Positions 36,408-44,961 of a stretch of DNA of 64,000 bases are shown here, one piece after another. The DNA comes from Odoribacter sp. AF15-53 (GTDB taxonomy: Bacteria; Bacteroidota; Bacteroidia; Bacteroidales; Marinifilaceae), in the NCBI RefSeq assembly GCF_003479425.1, contig NZ_QUHC01000001.1:806001-870000 (forward strand), written 5' to 3'. How positions within the stretch are numbered: position 1 is the stretch's first letter; every line of letters begins with the position of its first letter. A model generated the notes under the pieces. It saw nothing but the letters and a program-made list of their open reading frames with translations, was not told the DNA's origin and did no database searches. Made by a program: the position numbers and the translations under genes.

Positions 36408-37172
36408 ATGGAGATAAATAAAGAAGAAGTAGGACAGCGTTTCAAGCGGAGCATGTTGAGTTACGATGCTAACGCACGGGTACAGAAGCTCGTGGTGGAA
36501 CGGTTGGAGACGATGATCACGTCGGTGGCCGGGGTGCGGGATGGGAAGATCCTAGAGATTGGGTGCGGGACGGGGTTGCTGACGAGGCGGTTGAAGCGGG
36601 ATTTCCCGGAGGCCGGGTTATACTTGAACGATCTGGTAAGGGATTTGTGCTATCACGCCGCGGATGGGAATAGTGTGCCGGGGGAGTGTTGTTTTCCGGG
36701 GGATGTCGAGAAGATAGCCTTTCCCTCATGTTTCGACCTGATCGTGTCGGCTTCCACGTTTCAGTGGTTCACGACCCCGGGGGAGACGTTCCGTAAACTG
36801 GCGGGATGCCTGAAGACTGGCGGCTTGATGGTGTTTAGCACTTTCGGGAAACACAACTTGCGGGAGATTCGTCTGACGACGGGCGGGGGGCTGGATTATC
36901 GTTGCAAGGAGGAGATGAGCGAGTTGCTGTCGCCTTGTTTTGAAGTCGAGGAGGTGGCGGAAGAGTTGCACGTGATCGAGTTCGATAGCCCGCTGGAAGT
37001 GTTGCAACACTTGAAACGGACGGGGGTGAATGTCTCCGGTAACCCGACAATATGGACGAAAGGGCGTGTCGATGCTTTTATCAACGACTATAATACCCGG
37101 TTCGCCGTTAACGGGAAGGTGACGCTGACTTACCACCCGCTTTATTTCGTTTGCAGGAAGACAGAATCGTAG
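36408..37172 (+). CDS. bioC: Malonyl-ACP O-methyltransferase
   Basis: A 254-residue SAM-dependent methyltransferase that caps malonyl-ACP to start pimelate synthesis. The N-terminus VGQRFKRSMLSYDANARVQ is typical of BioC, and motif I is LEIGCGTGLLTRRL (~residue 47). IVSASTFQWFTTPGETF and GGLMVFSTFGKHNLREI are further BioC-like landmarks. Its substrate is later demethylated by BioG encoded just upstream. Length is as expected. bioD starts 19 bases after its stop codon. Confidence 0.94.
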   Translation: MEINKEEVGQRFKRSMLSYDANARVQKLVVERLETMITSVAGVRDGKILEIGCGTGLLTRRLKRDFPEAGLYLNDLVRDLCYHAADGNSVPGECCFPGDVEKIAFPSCFDLIVSASTFQWFTTPGETFRKLAGCLKTGGLMVFSTFGKHNLREIRLTTGGGLDYRCKEEMSELLSPCFEVEEVAEELHVIEFDSPLEVLQHLKRTGVNVSGNPTIWTKGRVDAFINDYNTRFAVNGKVTLTYHPLYFVCRKTES

Positions 37173-37191
37173 AAGAACAAAAGATAAAAAG

Positions 37192-37971
37192 ATGGAAGAA
37201 ATATTACAGAAAACAACAGGAAAGCAACCTGTAACTTGTAAACCTGTAACTTGTAACTTGCCGAAGGCAAACTTAACTTGTAACTCGTCGAAGACGATTT
37301 TCGTCAGCGGGATTGACACGGATGCCGGGAAGTCGGTCGTGACGGGGTTGCTGGCTCGGTCGTTGAGAAAGAGGGGGGTGAACGTGATCACCCAGAAGTT
37401 TATCCAGACGGGATGGGTCGGTGTTTCGGAGGATATACAGAAACACCGGAAGATCATGGGGATCGAGCCGCAACCCGTGGACGTGGACGGCACGACCTGC
37501 CCTTACGTGATGACTTATCCGGCCTCGCCGCATTTGGCAGCCGAGATTGACAAGGTGACGCTGGACACGGGCAGGATCGAGGAGTCAACGCGGCGATTGG
37601 AGTCGATGTACGACATGGTGTTGCTCGAAGGGGCCGGGGGGCTGTACGTGCCCGTTACGCGGGAGTATTTCACTATTGATTATATCGCCGATCACCGTTT
37701 GCCGTTGATTCTCGTGGCTTCTTCGAAGCTGGGGAGTATTAACCACACGCTGATGAGTCTTGAAGTGTGCCGGGCACGGGGGATAGAGATAGTTTGTCTC
37801 GTGTACAATCGTTTTCCGAATGATAGCGAGTGGATCACGAACGATTCAATCACGATATTCCGGCAATATTTGGAACAGCATTTTCCCGGGACAGCGTTGA
37901 TCGAGGTACCCGTGGTGCGGGAGACGGATTACCCGGACTTGGATATCAGTGCGTTGGAGGGACGGGTATGA
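37192..37971 (+). CDS. bioD: Dethiobiotin synthetase with repeat-derived N-terminal extension
   Basis: A 259-residue protein that forms the ureido ring of dethiobiotin from DAPA, CO2 and ATP. The ATP-binding loop GIDTDAGKS (residues 40-48) normally lies about ten residues from the start of BioD; here a ~34-residue extension precedes it. Residues ~12-35 (QPVTCKPVTCNLPKANLTCN) are encoded by a family B repeat (37226-37297). LLEGAGGLYVPVTREYF and LPLILVASSKLGSINHTL are further family signatures. No closer ATG lies between the repeat and the conserved region, so the tail is probably translated. The stop overlaps the start of the U32 gene (ATGA). Confidence 0.93.
   Translation: MEEILQKTTGKQPVTCKPVTCNLPKANLTCNSSKTIFVSGIDTDAGKSVVTGLLARSLRKRGVNVITQKFIQTGWVGVSEDIQKHRKIMGIEPQPVDVDGTTCPYVMTYPASPHLAAEIDKVTLDTGRIEESTRRLESMYDMVLLEGAGGLYVPVTREYFTIDYIADHRLPLILVASSKLGSINHTLMSLEVCRARGIEIVCLVYNRFPNDSEWITNDSITIFRQYLEQHFPGTALIEVPVVRETDYPDLDISALEGRV
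37226..37297 (+). repeat. Family B repeat inside the bioD reading frame
   Basis: Contains the hairpins TTGCC-GAA-GGCAA and TCGTC-GAA-GACGA with the family linkers AACCTGTAACTTGTAAC and AACTTAACTTGTAAC. Compared with the usual TCGCC-GAA-GGCGA, the second hairpin shows a C-to-T change matched by a G-to-A change on the other side, so pairing is kept. Confidence 0.8.
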
Positions 37972-39776
37972 GACGGGTTGAATTGCTTTCCCCGTCGAAG
38001 AATGCCGGGGTGGCGATCGTGGCGATCAATAACGGTGCGGATGCCGTATACATGGGTGGTCCGGCTTTCGGTGCCCGTAAGATGGCGGGAAACACGTTGG
38101 AAGATATCGAGCGGACGGTGCGGCACGCTCACCGGTTTTACTGCCGGGTGTTCGTGACGCTGAACACGATCCTGTATGACGAGGAGTTGCCGGAGGTGGA
38201 ACGGTTAATTCACGACCTTTACCGGATCGGTGTGGATGCGATCATCGTGCAGGATCCCGCTATTTTGAAGCTGGACTTGCCACCGATAGCACTTCACGCC
38301 AGCACACAGATGCATAATTACGATCTGGAACGGATCAAGTTTCTCGATCGGTTGGGGTTCCAGCGGATTGTTCTCGCACGGGAGTTGGCGGTGGAACAGT
38401 TGAAAGAGATCCGGCGGGAGGTGCGGGCAGAGCTGGAGTATTTCGTGCACGGGGCTTTATGCGTGAGTTTAAGCGGACAATGCTACATGTCTCATTACCT
38501 GATGCAAAGGTCTGCCAACAGGGGCGAGTGTGCCCAAGCTTGCCGGATGCAGTGGACGGTGGAGGATGATGCGGGAAAGGTGGTGGTGAAAGACAAGTAC
38601 GTGCTTTCATTGAAGGACTTGAACCTGTCGGCCCACCTGTCGGAACTGGTGGAGATCGGGATTGATTCTTTCAAGATCGAGGGACGGCTGAAAGAGGCGG
38701 ATTACGTGGCGAATGTCACAAATTACTACTCTTCCCGCCTAGACGAGATTGTGGGGCGTGAGCCGGAGTTGGCACGTGTCGGTTCAGGACACGTGGTGGC
38801 AGGCTTCGAGGCCGACCCGGAACGGAGTTTTAACCGGGGATACACGGATTATTTCCTGGTGCGCCGCCAACCGGGCCTGGTGAACATGGACACGCCGAAA
38901 TCGACTGGTAAGAAAGTGGCCGTGGTGAAGCAAGTGAAGGGGAACCAGATGTGGGTTGACCTGTTGGAACCCGTGCATAATGCCGACGGGCTCTGCTACT
39001 TCGACGGTCGGGAGTTGCAAGGAATCAAGGTGAATTCCGCGGAAGGAAACCGTTTGAATTGTAACGAGAGATTAAGCGTGAAGACGGGAACCGTGTTGTA
39101 TCGTAATTATGATCACGAGTTTGTAATGCGGCTAGCGAAAGCGACTTCCACGCGTAAGATTGAAGTGAAGATTGACGTGTATGCGGAAGAGGAGCACCTA
39201 GTGCTGGTGGCAACGGACGAGGATGGGGTTTCCGTGACGATCAGGAGCGATGAGACGTTTGAACCGGCCACGAATCCAGCACAGGCGGGGCGGGTTACCG
39301 GGCAATTACGCAAGAGCGGGGACACGGATTACGATTGTAGCGAGGTCGAGTATCACGGTGACACGGTGCTTTTTATCCCCGCCTCGGTGGTGAACGGTTA
39401 TCGTCGGCTGTTGCTCGACAAGTTGAGCTTGGAACGGGAAAGGTCGCGGGTGACGTGGGTGCAGGAGCCTTTGAATGCGGACGTGAAGTACACGGGAATT
39501 GCCGACTGGCGGCTGAACGTGGTGAATCGTCTTTCGGCCGAGTTTTACCGGGAACACGGGGTGGAGACGGTGGAACCCGGCTTCGAGAAGGAGGAGAGGT
39601 CGGCGGGCAAGGAGGTGATGACGACCCGTTACTGCCTGTTGTTCGAGCTGGGCATGTGCCGTAAAACCGGGAAAGACAAGGTATTGAAATTCCCGCTCTA
39701 CCTCTCGAACAAGCTGGGGAGGTTCCGCCTCGATTTCGATTGCAAGAATTGTTTCATGAAGGTGATTTCCGTTTAA
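37968..39776 (+). CDS. U32 family peptidase-like protein
   Basis: A 602-residue member of the U32 family. The signature EYFVHGALCVSLSGQCYMSH (~157-176) is clear, with NRGECAQACRMQW after it giving the Cys ligands of a probable iron-sulfur cluster. The N-terminal TIM-barrel-like domain starts with ELLSPSKN. The C-terminal half is mostly beta and ends with further Cys residues (LGMCRK and FDCKNCFMK). Despite the name, several U32 proteins hydroxylate tRNA or rRNA bases (TrhP and RlhA in E. coli), so an RNA-modifying role is as likely as proteolysis. The ATG at 37968 overlaps the bioD stop. Confidence 0.88.
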   Translation: MRRVELLSPSKNAGVAIVAINNGADAVYMGGPAFGARKMAGNTLEDIERTVRHAHRFYCRVFVTLNTILYDEELPEVERLIHDLYRIGVDAIIVQDPAILKLDLPPIALHASTQMHNYDLERIKFLDRLGFQRIVLARELAVEQLKEIRREVRAELEYFVHGALCVSLSGQCYMSHYLMQRSANRGECAQACRMQWTVEDDAGKVVVKDKYVLSLKDLNLSAHLSELVEIGIDSFKIEGRLKEADYVANVTNYYSSRLDEIVGREPELARVGSGHVVAGFEADPERSFNRGYTDYFLVRRQPGLVNMDTPKSTGKKVAVVKQVKGNQMWVDLLEPVHNADGLCYFDGRELQGIKVNSAEGNRLNCNERLSVKTGTVLYRNYDHEFVMRLAKATSTRKIEVKIDVYAEEEHLVLVATDEDGVSVTIRSDETFEPATNPAQAGRVTGQLRKSGDTDYDCSEVEYHGDTVLFIPASVVNGYRRLLLDKLSLERERSRVTWVQEPLNADVKYTGIADWRLNVVNRLSAEFYREHGVETVEPGFEKEERSAGKEVMTTRYCLLFELGMCRKTGKDKVLKFPLYLSNKLGRFRLDFDCKNCFMKVISV

Positions 39777-39819
39777 CAGGACAGCGAAGGCCTAACAAGT
39801 CTTGTTTTATTTGCATTTG

Positions 39820-39911
39820 AACTACCATCCCTGTTCCCTCCTTGCACAGGCGGGGAAACCTATTGATTATTAACTTTCCCCCTGTGTAAGGGGGGGAGCC
39901 GGAGGAGTTTT
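39820..39911. repeat. Family A repeat, copy 6 (inverse)
   Basis: Begins AACTACCATCCCTG and ends GGGGGAGCCGGAGGAGTTTT. Loops TTGCACA and TGTGTAA are nearly complementary. It lies between convergent genes (U32 and SMR). Confidence 0.7.
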
Positions 39912-39962
39912 TAGAAGAAAACAGATTTTTGACACGCCTTTATATTTCCCGTAACGTTCCGT

Positions 39963-40283
39963 TTAGTGAACGAGTTTTAGCCCGACTACACCCGTGAGGA
40001 TCAGGAACACGAACAGGAGCCTGTAAAGGTTTGTGGAATCGTGAAAGAACAGTATTCCCAGCAATACCGTACCGACAGCCCCGATCCCAGTCCATATCAC
40101 GTACGCCGTGCCGATGGGGATGCTCTTCTGTGCGAGGTAGAGTAGGAAACCGCTCAATCCCATGGAGATCACGGAGAGGCCGATGAACAGGTAGAAATAT
40201 TTCTCGTGAACACTCGCCAGTTTAAAACCGAGGGGCCAGCCTATTTCTAATAGTCCGGCACAGATTAATAGAATCCATTGCAT
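39963..40283 (-). CDS. SMR family transporter, Gdx/SugE type
   Basis: A 106-residue protein with four membrane helices. The key Glu is in helix 1 (CAGLLEIGWPLGFKLA). The LExxW pattern and the later IGTAYVIWTGIGAVGTVLLG segment resemble SugE/Gdx guanidinium exporters rather than EmrE, though specificity is inferred. The ATG at 40283 was chosen because it puts the first helix at the N-terminus; a longer frame to 40352 would run through a promoter-like site. Only one SMR gene is present, as expected for Gdx homodimers. It diverges from a Crp-like regulator gene. Confidence 0.85.
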   Translation of the reverse strand: MQWILLICAGLLEIGWPLGFKLASVHEKYFYLFIGLSVISMGLSGFLLYLAQKSIPIGTAYVIWTGIGAVGTVLLGILFFHDSTNLYRLLFVFLILTGVVGLKLVH

Positions 40284-40308
40284 AGTCGTTATTGTTAATG
40301 TTACCGGG

Positions 40309-40316
40309 CAAAGGTA
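40309..40316 (-). promoter_or_regulatory. Candidate -7 box of the SMR gene
   Basis: TACCTTTG on the minus strand, matching TAnnTTTG, 25 bases before the start codon. No clear -33 element. It lies between the gene and the family B copy at 40356. Confidence 0.5.
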
Positions 40317-40355
40317 GGGACGGGGGACGGGAAAATACTTGATATTTATCAAGAA

Positions 40356-40390
40356 TCGCCTTCGGCGAGTTGCAAATTGCAGGTTATTGA
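40356..40390 (-). repeat. Family B repeat upstream of the SMR gene
   Basis: On the minus strand: AATAACCTGCAATTTGCAAC then the mini-hairpin TCGCC-GAA-GGCGA. It points towards the SMR gene but lies upstream of the likely promoter box. Confidence 0.7.
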
Positions 40391-40404
40391 ATGCACGAGA
40401 GGAG

Positions 40405-40494
40405 AAATTTGGAGTTTAGTTTAGAGTTTAGAATGAAAAAAGAGTTATCTTGCAGGTGAAAATAACCTGCAAACCTGTAACTCGCCGAAGGCGA
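40405..40494 (+). repeat. Family B composite repeat before the Crp-like gene
   Basis: AGTTTAGTTTAGAGTTTAG, then AAAAAGAGTTATCTTGCAGG, AATAACCTGCAAACCTGTAAC and the mini-hairpin TCGCC-GAA-GGCGA, ending four bases before the start codon at 40499. The first hairpin of the family is missing. Confidence 0.78.
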
Positions 40495-40498
40495 CCTT

Positions 40499-41041
40499 AT
40501 GATAGACGAGAAAATACGAGATCGGTTGATGCCTTTCGTGACGGAGGTGAACTACCCGAAGGGGTATATCCTGTTTAGTAGTGATAAACTGGAAAGAAAT
40601 ATCTATTTCATTAAAAAGGGTATGGCAAGGGCTTACGTGGAGGTCGACGGGAGGGATGTCACGATCTGGTTGGGGATGGAGGGTGATGCCGTTATCTCGG
40701 CCAAGGGATACGTGTACGGTGAGAAAGGGTACGAGACGATGGAACTCCTGGAGGACTCGGTGTTGTACAAGATAAGCATGACCGATTTACAGGCTTTGTA
40801 CCACACGGATATCGAGGTATGTAACTGGGCAAGACGATTGATCGAGCGGGAGTTCGTGAGAACGGAACATCATTTGATAGGCAATCTGTCGGAACCCGCG
40901 GCGGACAGGTATGCCCGTCTCTTGCAGGAGAAGCCGGAAGTACTGCAACGTGTCCAGTTGCAATATATCGCTTCCTATCTTGGGATTTCTCCGGAGCACC
41001 TGAGCCGCGTACGTGCCGGTAACAAAAAACGAGCAAAATAA
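40499..41041 (+). CDS. Crp/Fnr family transcription regulator
   Basis: A 180-residue regulator with an N-terminal cNMP-binding-like domain (ILFSSDKLERNIYFIKKGMARAYV, ~22-45) and a C-terminal helix-turn-helix (LQYIASYLGISPEHLSRVRA). It is related to the regulator at 27424-27954. It diverges from the SMR exporter gene, so it may control that gene or itself; the ligand is unknown. A family B hairpin ends four bases before the ATG. Confidence 0.83.
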   Translation: MIDEKIRDRLMPFVTEVNYPKGYILFSSDKLERNIYFIKKGMARAYVEVDGRDVTIWLGMEGDAVISAKGYVYGEKGYETMELLEDSVLYKISMTDLQALYHTDIEVCNWARRLIEREFVRTEHHLIGNLSEPAADRYARLLQEKPEVLQRVQLQYIASYLGISPEHLSRVRAGNKKRAK

Positions 41042-41190
41042 ACAACGGGTTTGATAAAGTTGCTGTAACCGAAACAGGTTCGCCTGAGGCGTGTATGATT
41101 TTGTAAATCATGAAACAAAGACGTTACAAACGTGTTTCATTGTCGGCTATTTTTACTATCTTGCGCAAGTTTATTGTAAAGAAGGGAAAT

Positions 41191-42375
41191 ATGAAAATAC
41201 GGAACTATCATTTTATTCGATATATCAGCGTGTTGCTTCTTTTTTGCCTCGTGTCCTGCGAGAAAGATGACGTTGAACCGAAGAAGACAAGAACGCTAAT
41301 GGTTTACTTGGCGGGGGATAACGATCTTTCAAGTTCGTTGCAGAAGAATATTAATGATATGTTGAAAGGCTGGGAGAAAGGGTTTAATGGTAATATTGTT
41401 ATCTATTATGATGCCAGTGGTGCCGCTCCTAAACTTCTGACCTTTGTTGAAGGTAAAAAGGGAGTCTTTGAAAAGCGGGAAATCAAGACGTACGAGGAGA
41501 TGAATTCCGCTTCATCGGAGACTTTGAGAGACGTGATCAAGGAAATGCAGGAGTTATACCCGGCAGAATCTTATGGTCTGATTCTTGGATCTCACGCAAC
41601 CGGGTGGATATTGCCGGGACTAGGGGGACGTGGTGAGAGTCAACGAATGATGACAACTCCTATATCAAGAAGTTTCGGTTCTGATGGAGGGGTGGAAATG
41701 GATATCCGGGATATGGCAAAAGATATGCCGGGAGGATTGGATTTTATCCTGTTTGACGCTTGTTTTATGTCTTCTATTGAGGCATTGTACGAGTTGCGGG
41801 ATAAAGCAAAGTATATTATAGCCTCGGCGGCAGAATCGCCCGCTCCGGGGTTCCCTTACGAGGAGTTGATGTCGTATTTCTGGGGGACAGGTGAAAATCT
41901 GAAAAAGGATTTACAGGAGGTGTGTAGGATATTCTATGAATATTATAGTAATTACGATATGGGATTCGGCACGATCGCTTTGATTAACCCGGCAGAATTG
42001 AATCATTTGCGTGATCTTACCCGTCAGGTGTTACAGGGAAAAGCCGAGACCGTGGCTCAAATGGGACGTGCGGATGTTTATTATTATCCGAAAGCTGCCT
42101 ATAGTAGACATTATATGTTTTTTGACTTGGGACAATTTATGAAATTCATGACGAGTGAAGATCCCGATTTATATGATGCTTATTTGAAACAGTTGGATAA
42201 GGTTGTGCTGTACAAGGCCGCGACCCAGCCTTTCTATGGTCGGAAAAATGAAGTTCAGCAAGATAAGTTCAGCGGGATATCTACTTATATTCCTCTCGTT
42301 GTTCCTAGCTGGTCTAGTTACACGGATGCCTACTGGGGTTTTGATTGGGCGAAGTTCGTGTATGACAAGGATTGA
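41191..42375 (+). CDS. Clostripain-related (C11) cysteine peptidase lipoprotein
   Basis: A 394-residue lipoprotein. The ATG at 41191 gives a signal peptide ending in CLVSC and acidic residues after it; an upstream ATG at 41110 would add 27 residues and spoil the signal. The C11 catalytic pair is His135 in LGSHATGW and Cys191 in LFDACFMSSIEALYEL, with LMVYLAGDNDLSSSLQ near the start of the domain. C11 enzymes cut after Arg or Lys and self-activate. Probably on the cell surface or periplasmic face of the outer membrane. A single gene; an array of repeats follows. Confidence 0.9.
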   Translation: MKIRNYHFIRYISVLLLFCLVSCEKDDVEPKKTRTLMVYLAGDNDLSSSLQKNINDMLKGWEKGFNGNIVIYYDASGAAPKLLTFVEGKKGVFEKREIKTYEEMNSASSETLRDVIKEMQELYPAESYGLILGSHATGWILPGLGGRGESQRMMTTPISRSFGSDGGVEMDIRDMAKDMPGGLDFILFDACFMSSIEALYELRDKAKYIIASAAESPAPGFPYEELMSYFWGTGENLKKDLQEVCRIFYEYYSNYDMGFGTIALINPAELNHLRDLTRQVLQGKAETVAQMGRADVYYYPKAAYSRHYMFFDLGQFMKFMTSEDPDLYDAYLKQLDKVVLYKAATQPFYGRKNEVQQDKFSGISTYIPLVVPSWSSYTDAYWGFDWAKFVYDKD

Positions 42376-42382
42376 AAGGAAT

Positions 42383-42580
42383 TCCACCATCTAACTCTCC
42401 CCCTTACACAGGGGGAGAGTGTACCGCAGTACCAAGTTGAAGCATCTTCTCGCATTTGTCTCCCCTCGTTAGGAGACTATAGAAAAAAGTTCATTATCTT
42501 GAATTTCTTCTTACACGAGAGGAAAAAACGCTTGGTAATCAACTCTCCCCCTGTGTAAGGGGGAGTCGGAGGGGGTAGTT
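42383..42580. repeat. Family A repeat region, copy 7 (possibly two joined partial copies)
   Basis: One part (42383-42477) has CTCTCCCCC-TTACACA-GGGGGAGAG; the other (42507-42580) has CTCCCCC-TGTGTAA-GGGGGAG and ends GGAGGGGGTAGTT. The middle, with GTACCGCAGTACC and a run of A, is not seen in the shorter copies but resembles the long copies 4 and 8. It fills the gap between two convergent genes. Confidence 0.7.
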
Positions 42581-42658
42581 GTTTTTCTCCAAGCCGTCTT
42601 TTTCGGTAGCTTCGTGTAAGGGAAAGGAGGAACGTTTTCGTCTTCCATTCTAAATGTT

Positions 42659-43795
42659 TTATTGGTTTCCCTCCTCCGCGATCGAGTAGAACATCGTGGC
42701 ACCCGTTTCGATTAGCTCGTCCGGGAAGTCGTATTGTGGGGAGTGAAGCGGGGCACAATTTTCGCCGGCACCGAGTCCGAATATGGCTCCCTTGTATCGT
42801 TGGGTGAATAACCCGAAATCTTCACCCCAGCTAAACGGGGTTTCCAGTTTGATGTATTCGAAATGATTGCGAATGGCGGCATTTCTGATCATGGTGACGG
42901 CCTGCTCATCGTTCTCGTTAGCTGAGAAAGGTTCCAGCCACTCGATCTCGTGTTGCAGCCCCGGTGTCTTTTCACAGGCGGAGGCGATCAGGCTCTTTAA
43001 TCTTTGGGCGTGTTCATGGAGTTGCCGATCGGTTTTTGCCCGGAGAGTAGCCCGAATGACACCGTTCCCGGCAGACACGCCATATGCTTCTTCGCCCACG
43101 TGTATTTCGACGATCGTGGCAAGGAAGTAATCATCGCTTTGTATGTCCGTGTTATTCCATCGTTGAAGCTCTTCTATCACGTGTAGGGTGGTCGGGATGG
43201 GGCTGATCCCTTTCTGGGGTTCTGCCGCATGGGAGGTTTTCCCGGAGAGGGTGATCGACACGCTGATCACTGCACAGGTGAAAGAATCTTCCTTGCAGAG
43301 CACGGTCGAGGATTTAAATCCGGGGATGTTATGCAAGGCAAATGCCTGATCGATCTTGTAGTAATCCAGTACTTTCGTGTCAAGCACGGCCTTCGATCCG
43401 CTCCCGTTTTCCTCGGCAGGCTGGAAGAGGAGTAATACCCGTCCGGCTTTTAACGGTCGGTCGTGTAGCATTTGGGCGAAACGCAACAAGATTGTCGTGT
43501 GCCCGTCATGCCCGCACTTGTGGGCAACACCGGGATTGAGGGAATGGTGGGGGAGCGTGTCCGCTTCCTGAACGGCCACCGCGTCCATATCCGCCCGGAA
43601 CAGTAATGTGGGGCCGTCTTTCGAGAAAAGGTATTCGGCTAACAGGCCGTTTCCCCCGACGTGGCGGATGATCTTGGTCGGGGTGAACGCTTGTAGTTGT
43701 TCTTCCACGAAGCGGGCGGTTTTTTTCTCGTGCCCCGATAATTCCGGGTGCTGGTGCAGTTCCCGGCGTATGTGGTTAAATATATTTTCCTGCAT
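42659..43795 (-). CDS. M20 family amidohydrolase/peptidase
   Basis: A 378-residue M20D-type metal hydrolase. Landmarks: RRELHQHPELSGHE at the N-terminus, LFRADMDAVAVQE, the metal-binding HKCGHDGHTTILLRFA, LFQPAEENGSGSKAVL and FALHNIPGF. The dimerisation domain lies at ~180-290. Relatives split N-acyl amino acids, hippurate-like compounds or peptides; the substrate is not decided by sequence. The enzyme is cytoplasmic. It is a single gene with its own promoter-like TAACTTTG and faces the family A repeat region at its 3' end. Confidence 0.88.
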   Translation of the reverse strand: MQENIFNHIRRELHQHPELSGHEKKTARFVEEQLQAFTPTKIIRHVGGNGLLAEYLFSKDGPTLLFRADMDAVAVQEADTLPHHSLNPGVAHKCGHDGHTTILLRFAQMLHDRPLKAGRVLLLFQPAEENGSGSKAVLDTKVLDYYKIDQAFALHNIPGFKSSTVLCKEDSFTCAVISVSITLSGKTSHAAEPQKGISPIPTTLHVIEELQRWNNTDIQSDDYFLATIVEIHVGEEAYGVSAGNGVIRATLRAKTDRQLHEHAQRLKSLIASACEKTPGLQHEIEWLEPFSANENDEQAVTMIRNAAIRNHFEYIKLETPFSWGEDFGLFTQRYKGAIFGLGAGENCAPLHSPQYDFPDELIETGATMFYSIAEEGNQ

Positions 43796-43816
43796 GGTGT
43801 TTATCTTTTAGCTCTG

Positions 43817-43824
43817 CAAAGTTA
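43817..43824 (-). promoter_or_regulatory. Candidate -7 box of the M20 gene
   Basis: TAACTTTG on the minus strand followed by C, a close match to TAnnTTTG, 21 bases before the start codon. The -33 region is AT-rich without a clear TTTG. Confidence 0.5.
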
Positions 43825-43896
43825 GAAAAATTAGTCCATAAACTTTATGGGCCTTAAATTGTATTATCTTTACAACGAATTGTAAAACCGTGAAAG

Positions 43897-44961
43897 ATGA
43901 AGTTAAATAAATCACAGGGAGACTTTTTAGAACGGGTGATCGGGCGTTGGGAAGCGGAGGGGTGTCTGGATAAGGAGACGGCCGAACGGTTGAAAACGAC
44001 CTACACGGTGCGCCCTTTCGAGTGGAAAGAGTTGGCGAGGTACTCGTTCTGGATCGCTATCGCATGCGGCGTAATTGCCGTGATTTCCGTGTTGGCCGAT
44101 CATTTGATCATGGATATATTGGAAAAATTGTTCCTTTCCTCTTATATGCTGGCGAGCGGGGTTTTTGCCGTGCTGGCAGTTCTCGTGTATTACTGGGGAT
44201 GGAAACGGCGGCAGAAGATGCCGTACAAGGTATTCAGTAACGAGACGATTCTTTTTCTCGGAGTTATACTGACGGCGGTCTCAGTCGGGTATCTCGGGGC
44301 GGCTCTGGATAACGGGAGCGGGCATTTCTCGTTGCTTTTCTTGTTGGCGGCAGTGATTTATGCTTTCCTGGGTTTTTATTTCTCTTCGGTGCAGGTGTGG
44401 GTATTCGCCCTTCTGTCGCTTGGGGCGTGGTATGGGGCGGAAACGGGGTACCTGACGGATTGGGGTTCTCATTTCTGGGGGATGAATTACCCGCAGCGCT
44501 ACGTGGCTTTCGGGGCCGTGTTGCTTGGTTGTCGTTTCTTACTGTCCAAACGGAAATGGTTCGTTCCTCTGGATCATTCTACTTATGTCGTCGGGATGCT
44601 TTACTTGTTTATATCTTTATGGATTCTTTCCGTGTTTGGAAATTCGGAGAGTTGGATTCGCTGGTATTCGACGAAACAGGTGGAGTTGTGGTATTGGAAT
44701 TTGCTGATTCTTTTTGCCTCGGTTATAGCGGTGTATATTGGTCTGAAACGGGATGACTGCGTGGCACGGGGATTCGGGATTACTTTTTTCCTGCTAGGGA
44801 TTTACACGCTGTATTTCTCTTTGTTGTGGGATGTCATGCACGCGGGACTGTTCTTTTTTATATTGGCCGTATCTTTTTGGCTGCTGGGACGTAAAGCGGA
44901 GAAGGTATGGAATCTGGAGTTCCTACGTGACTCGAAGAAAACGAATGAAGATATAGAATAA
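43897..44961 (+). CDS. DUF2157-like multi-pass membrane protein
   Basis: A 354-residue protein with a soluble N-terminal ~45 residues (LERVIGRWEAEGCLDKETAERL) followed by about ten hydrophobic segments. The N-terminal pattern and the run of membrane helices recall DUF2157 proteins, but I hold this only loosely. The C-terminal ~20 residues are charged. The stop codon is immediately followed by the ATG of the YqaA gene, so the two are cotranscribed. Function is unknown. Confidence 0.6.
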   Translation: MKLNKSQGDFLERVIGRWEAEGCLDKETAERLKTTYTVRPFEWKELARYSFWIAIACGVIAVISVLADHLIMDILEKLFLSSYMLASGVFAVLAVLVYYWGWKRRQKMPYKVFSNETILFLGVILTAVSVGYLGAALDNGSGHFSLLFLLAAVIYAFLGFYFSSVQVWVFALLSLGAWYGAETGYLTDWGSHFWGMNYPQRYVAFGAVLLGCRFLLSKRKWFVPLDHSTYVVGMLYLFISLWILSVFGNSESWIRWYSTKQVELWYWNLLILFASVIAVYIGLKRDDCVARGFGITFFLLGIYTLYFSLLWDVMHAGLFFFILAVSFWLLGRKAEKVWNLEFLRDSKKTNEDIE

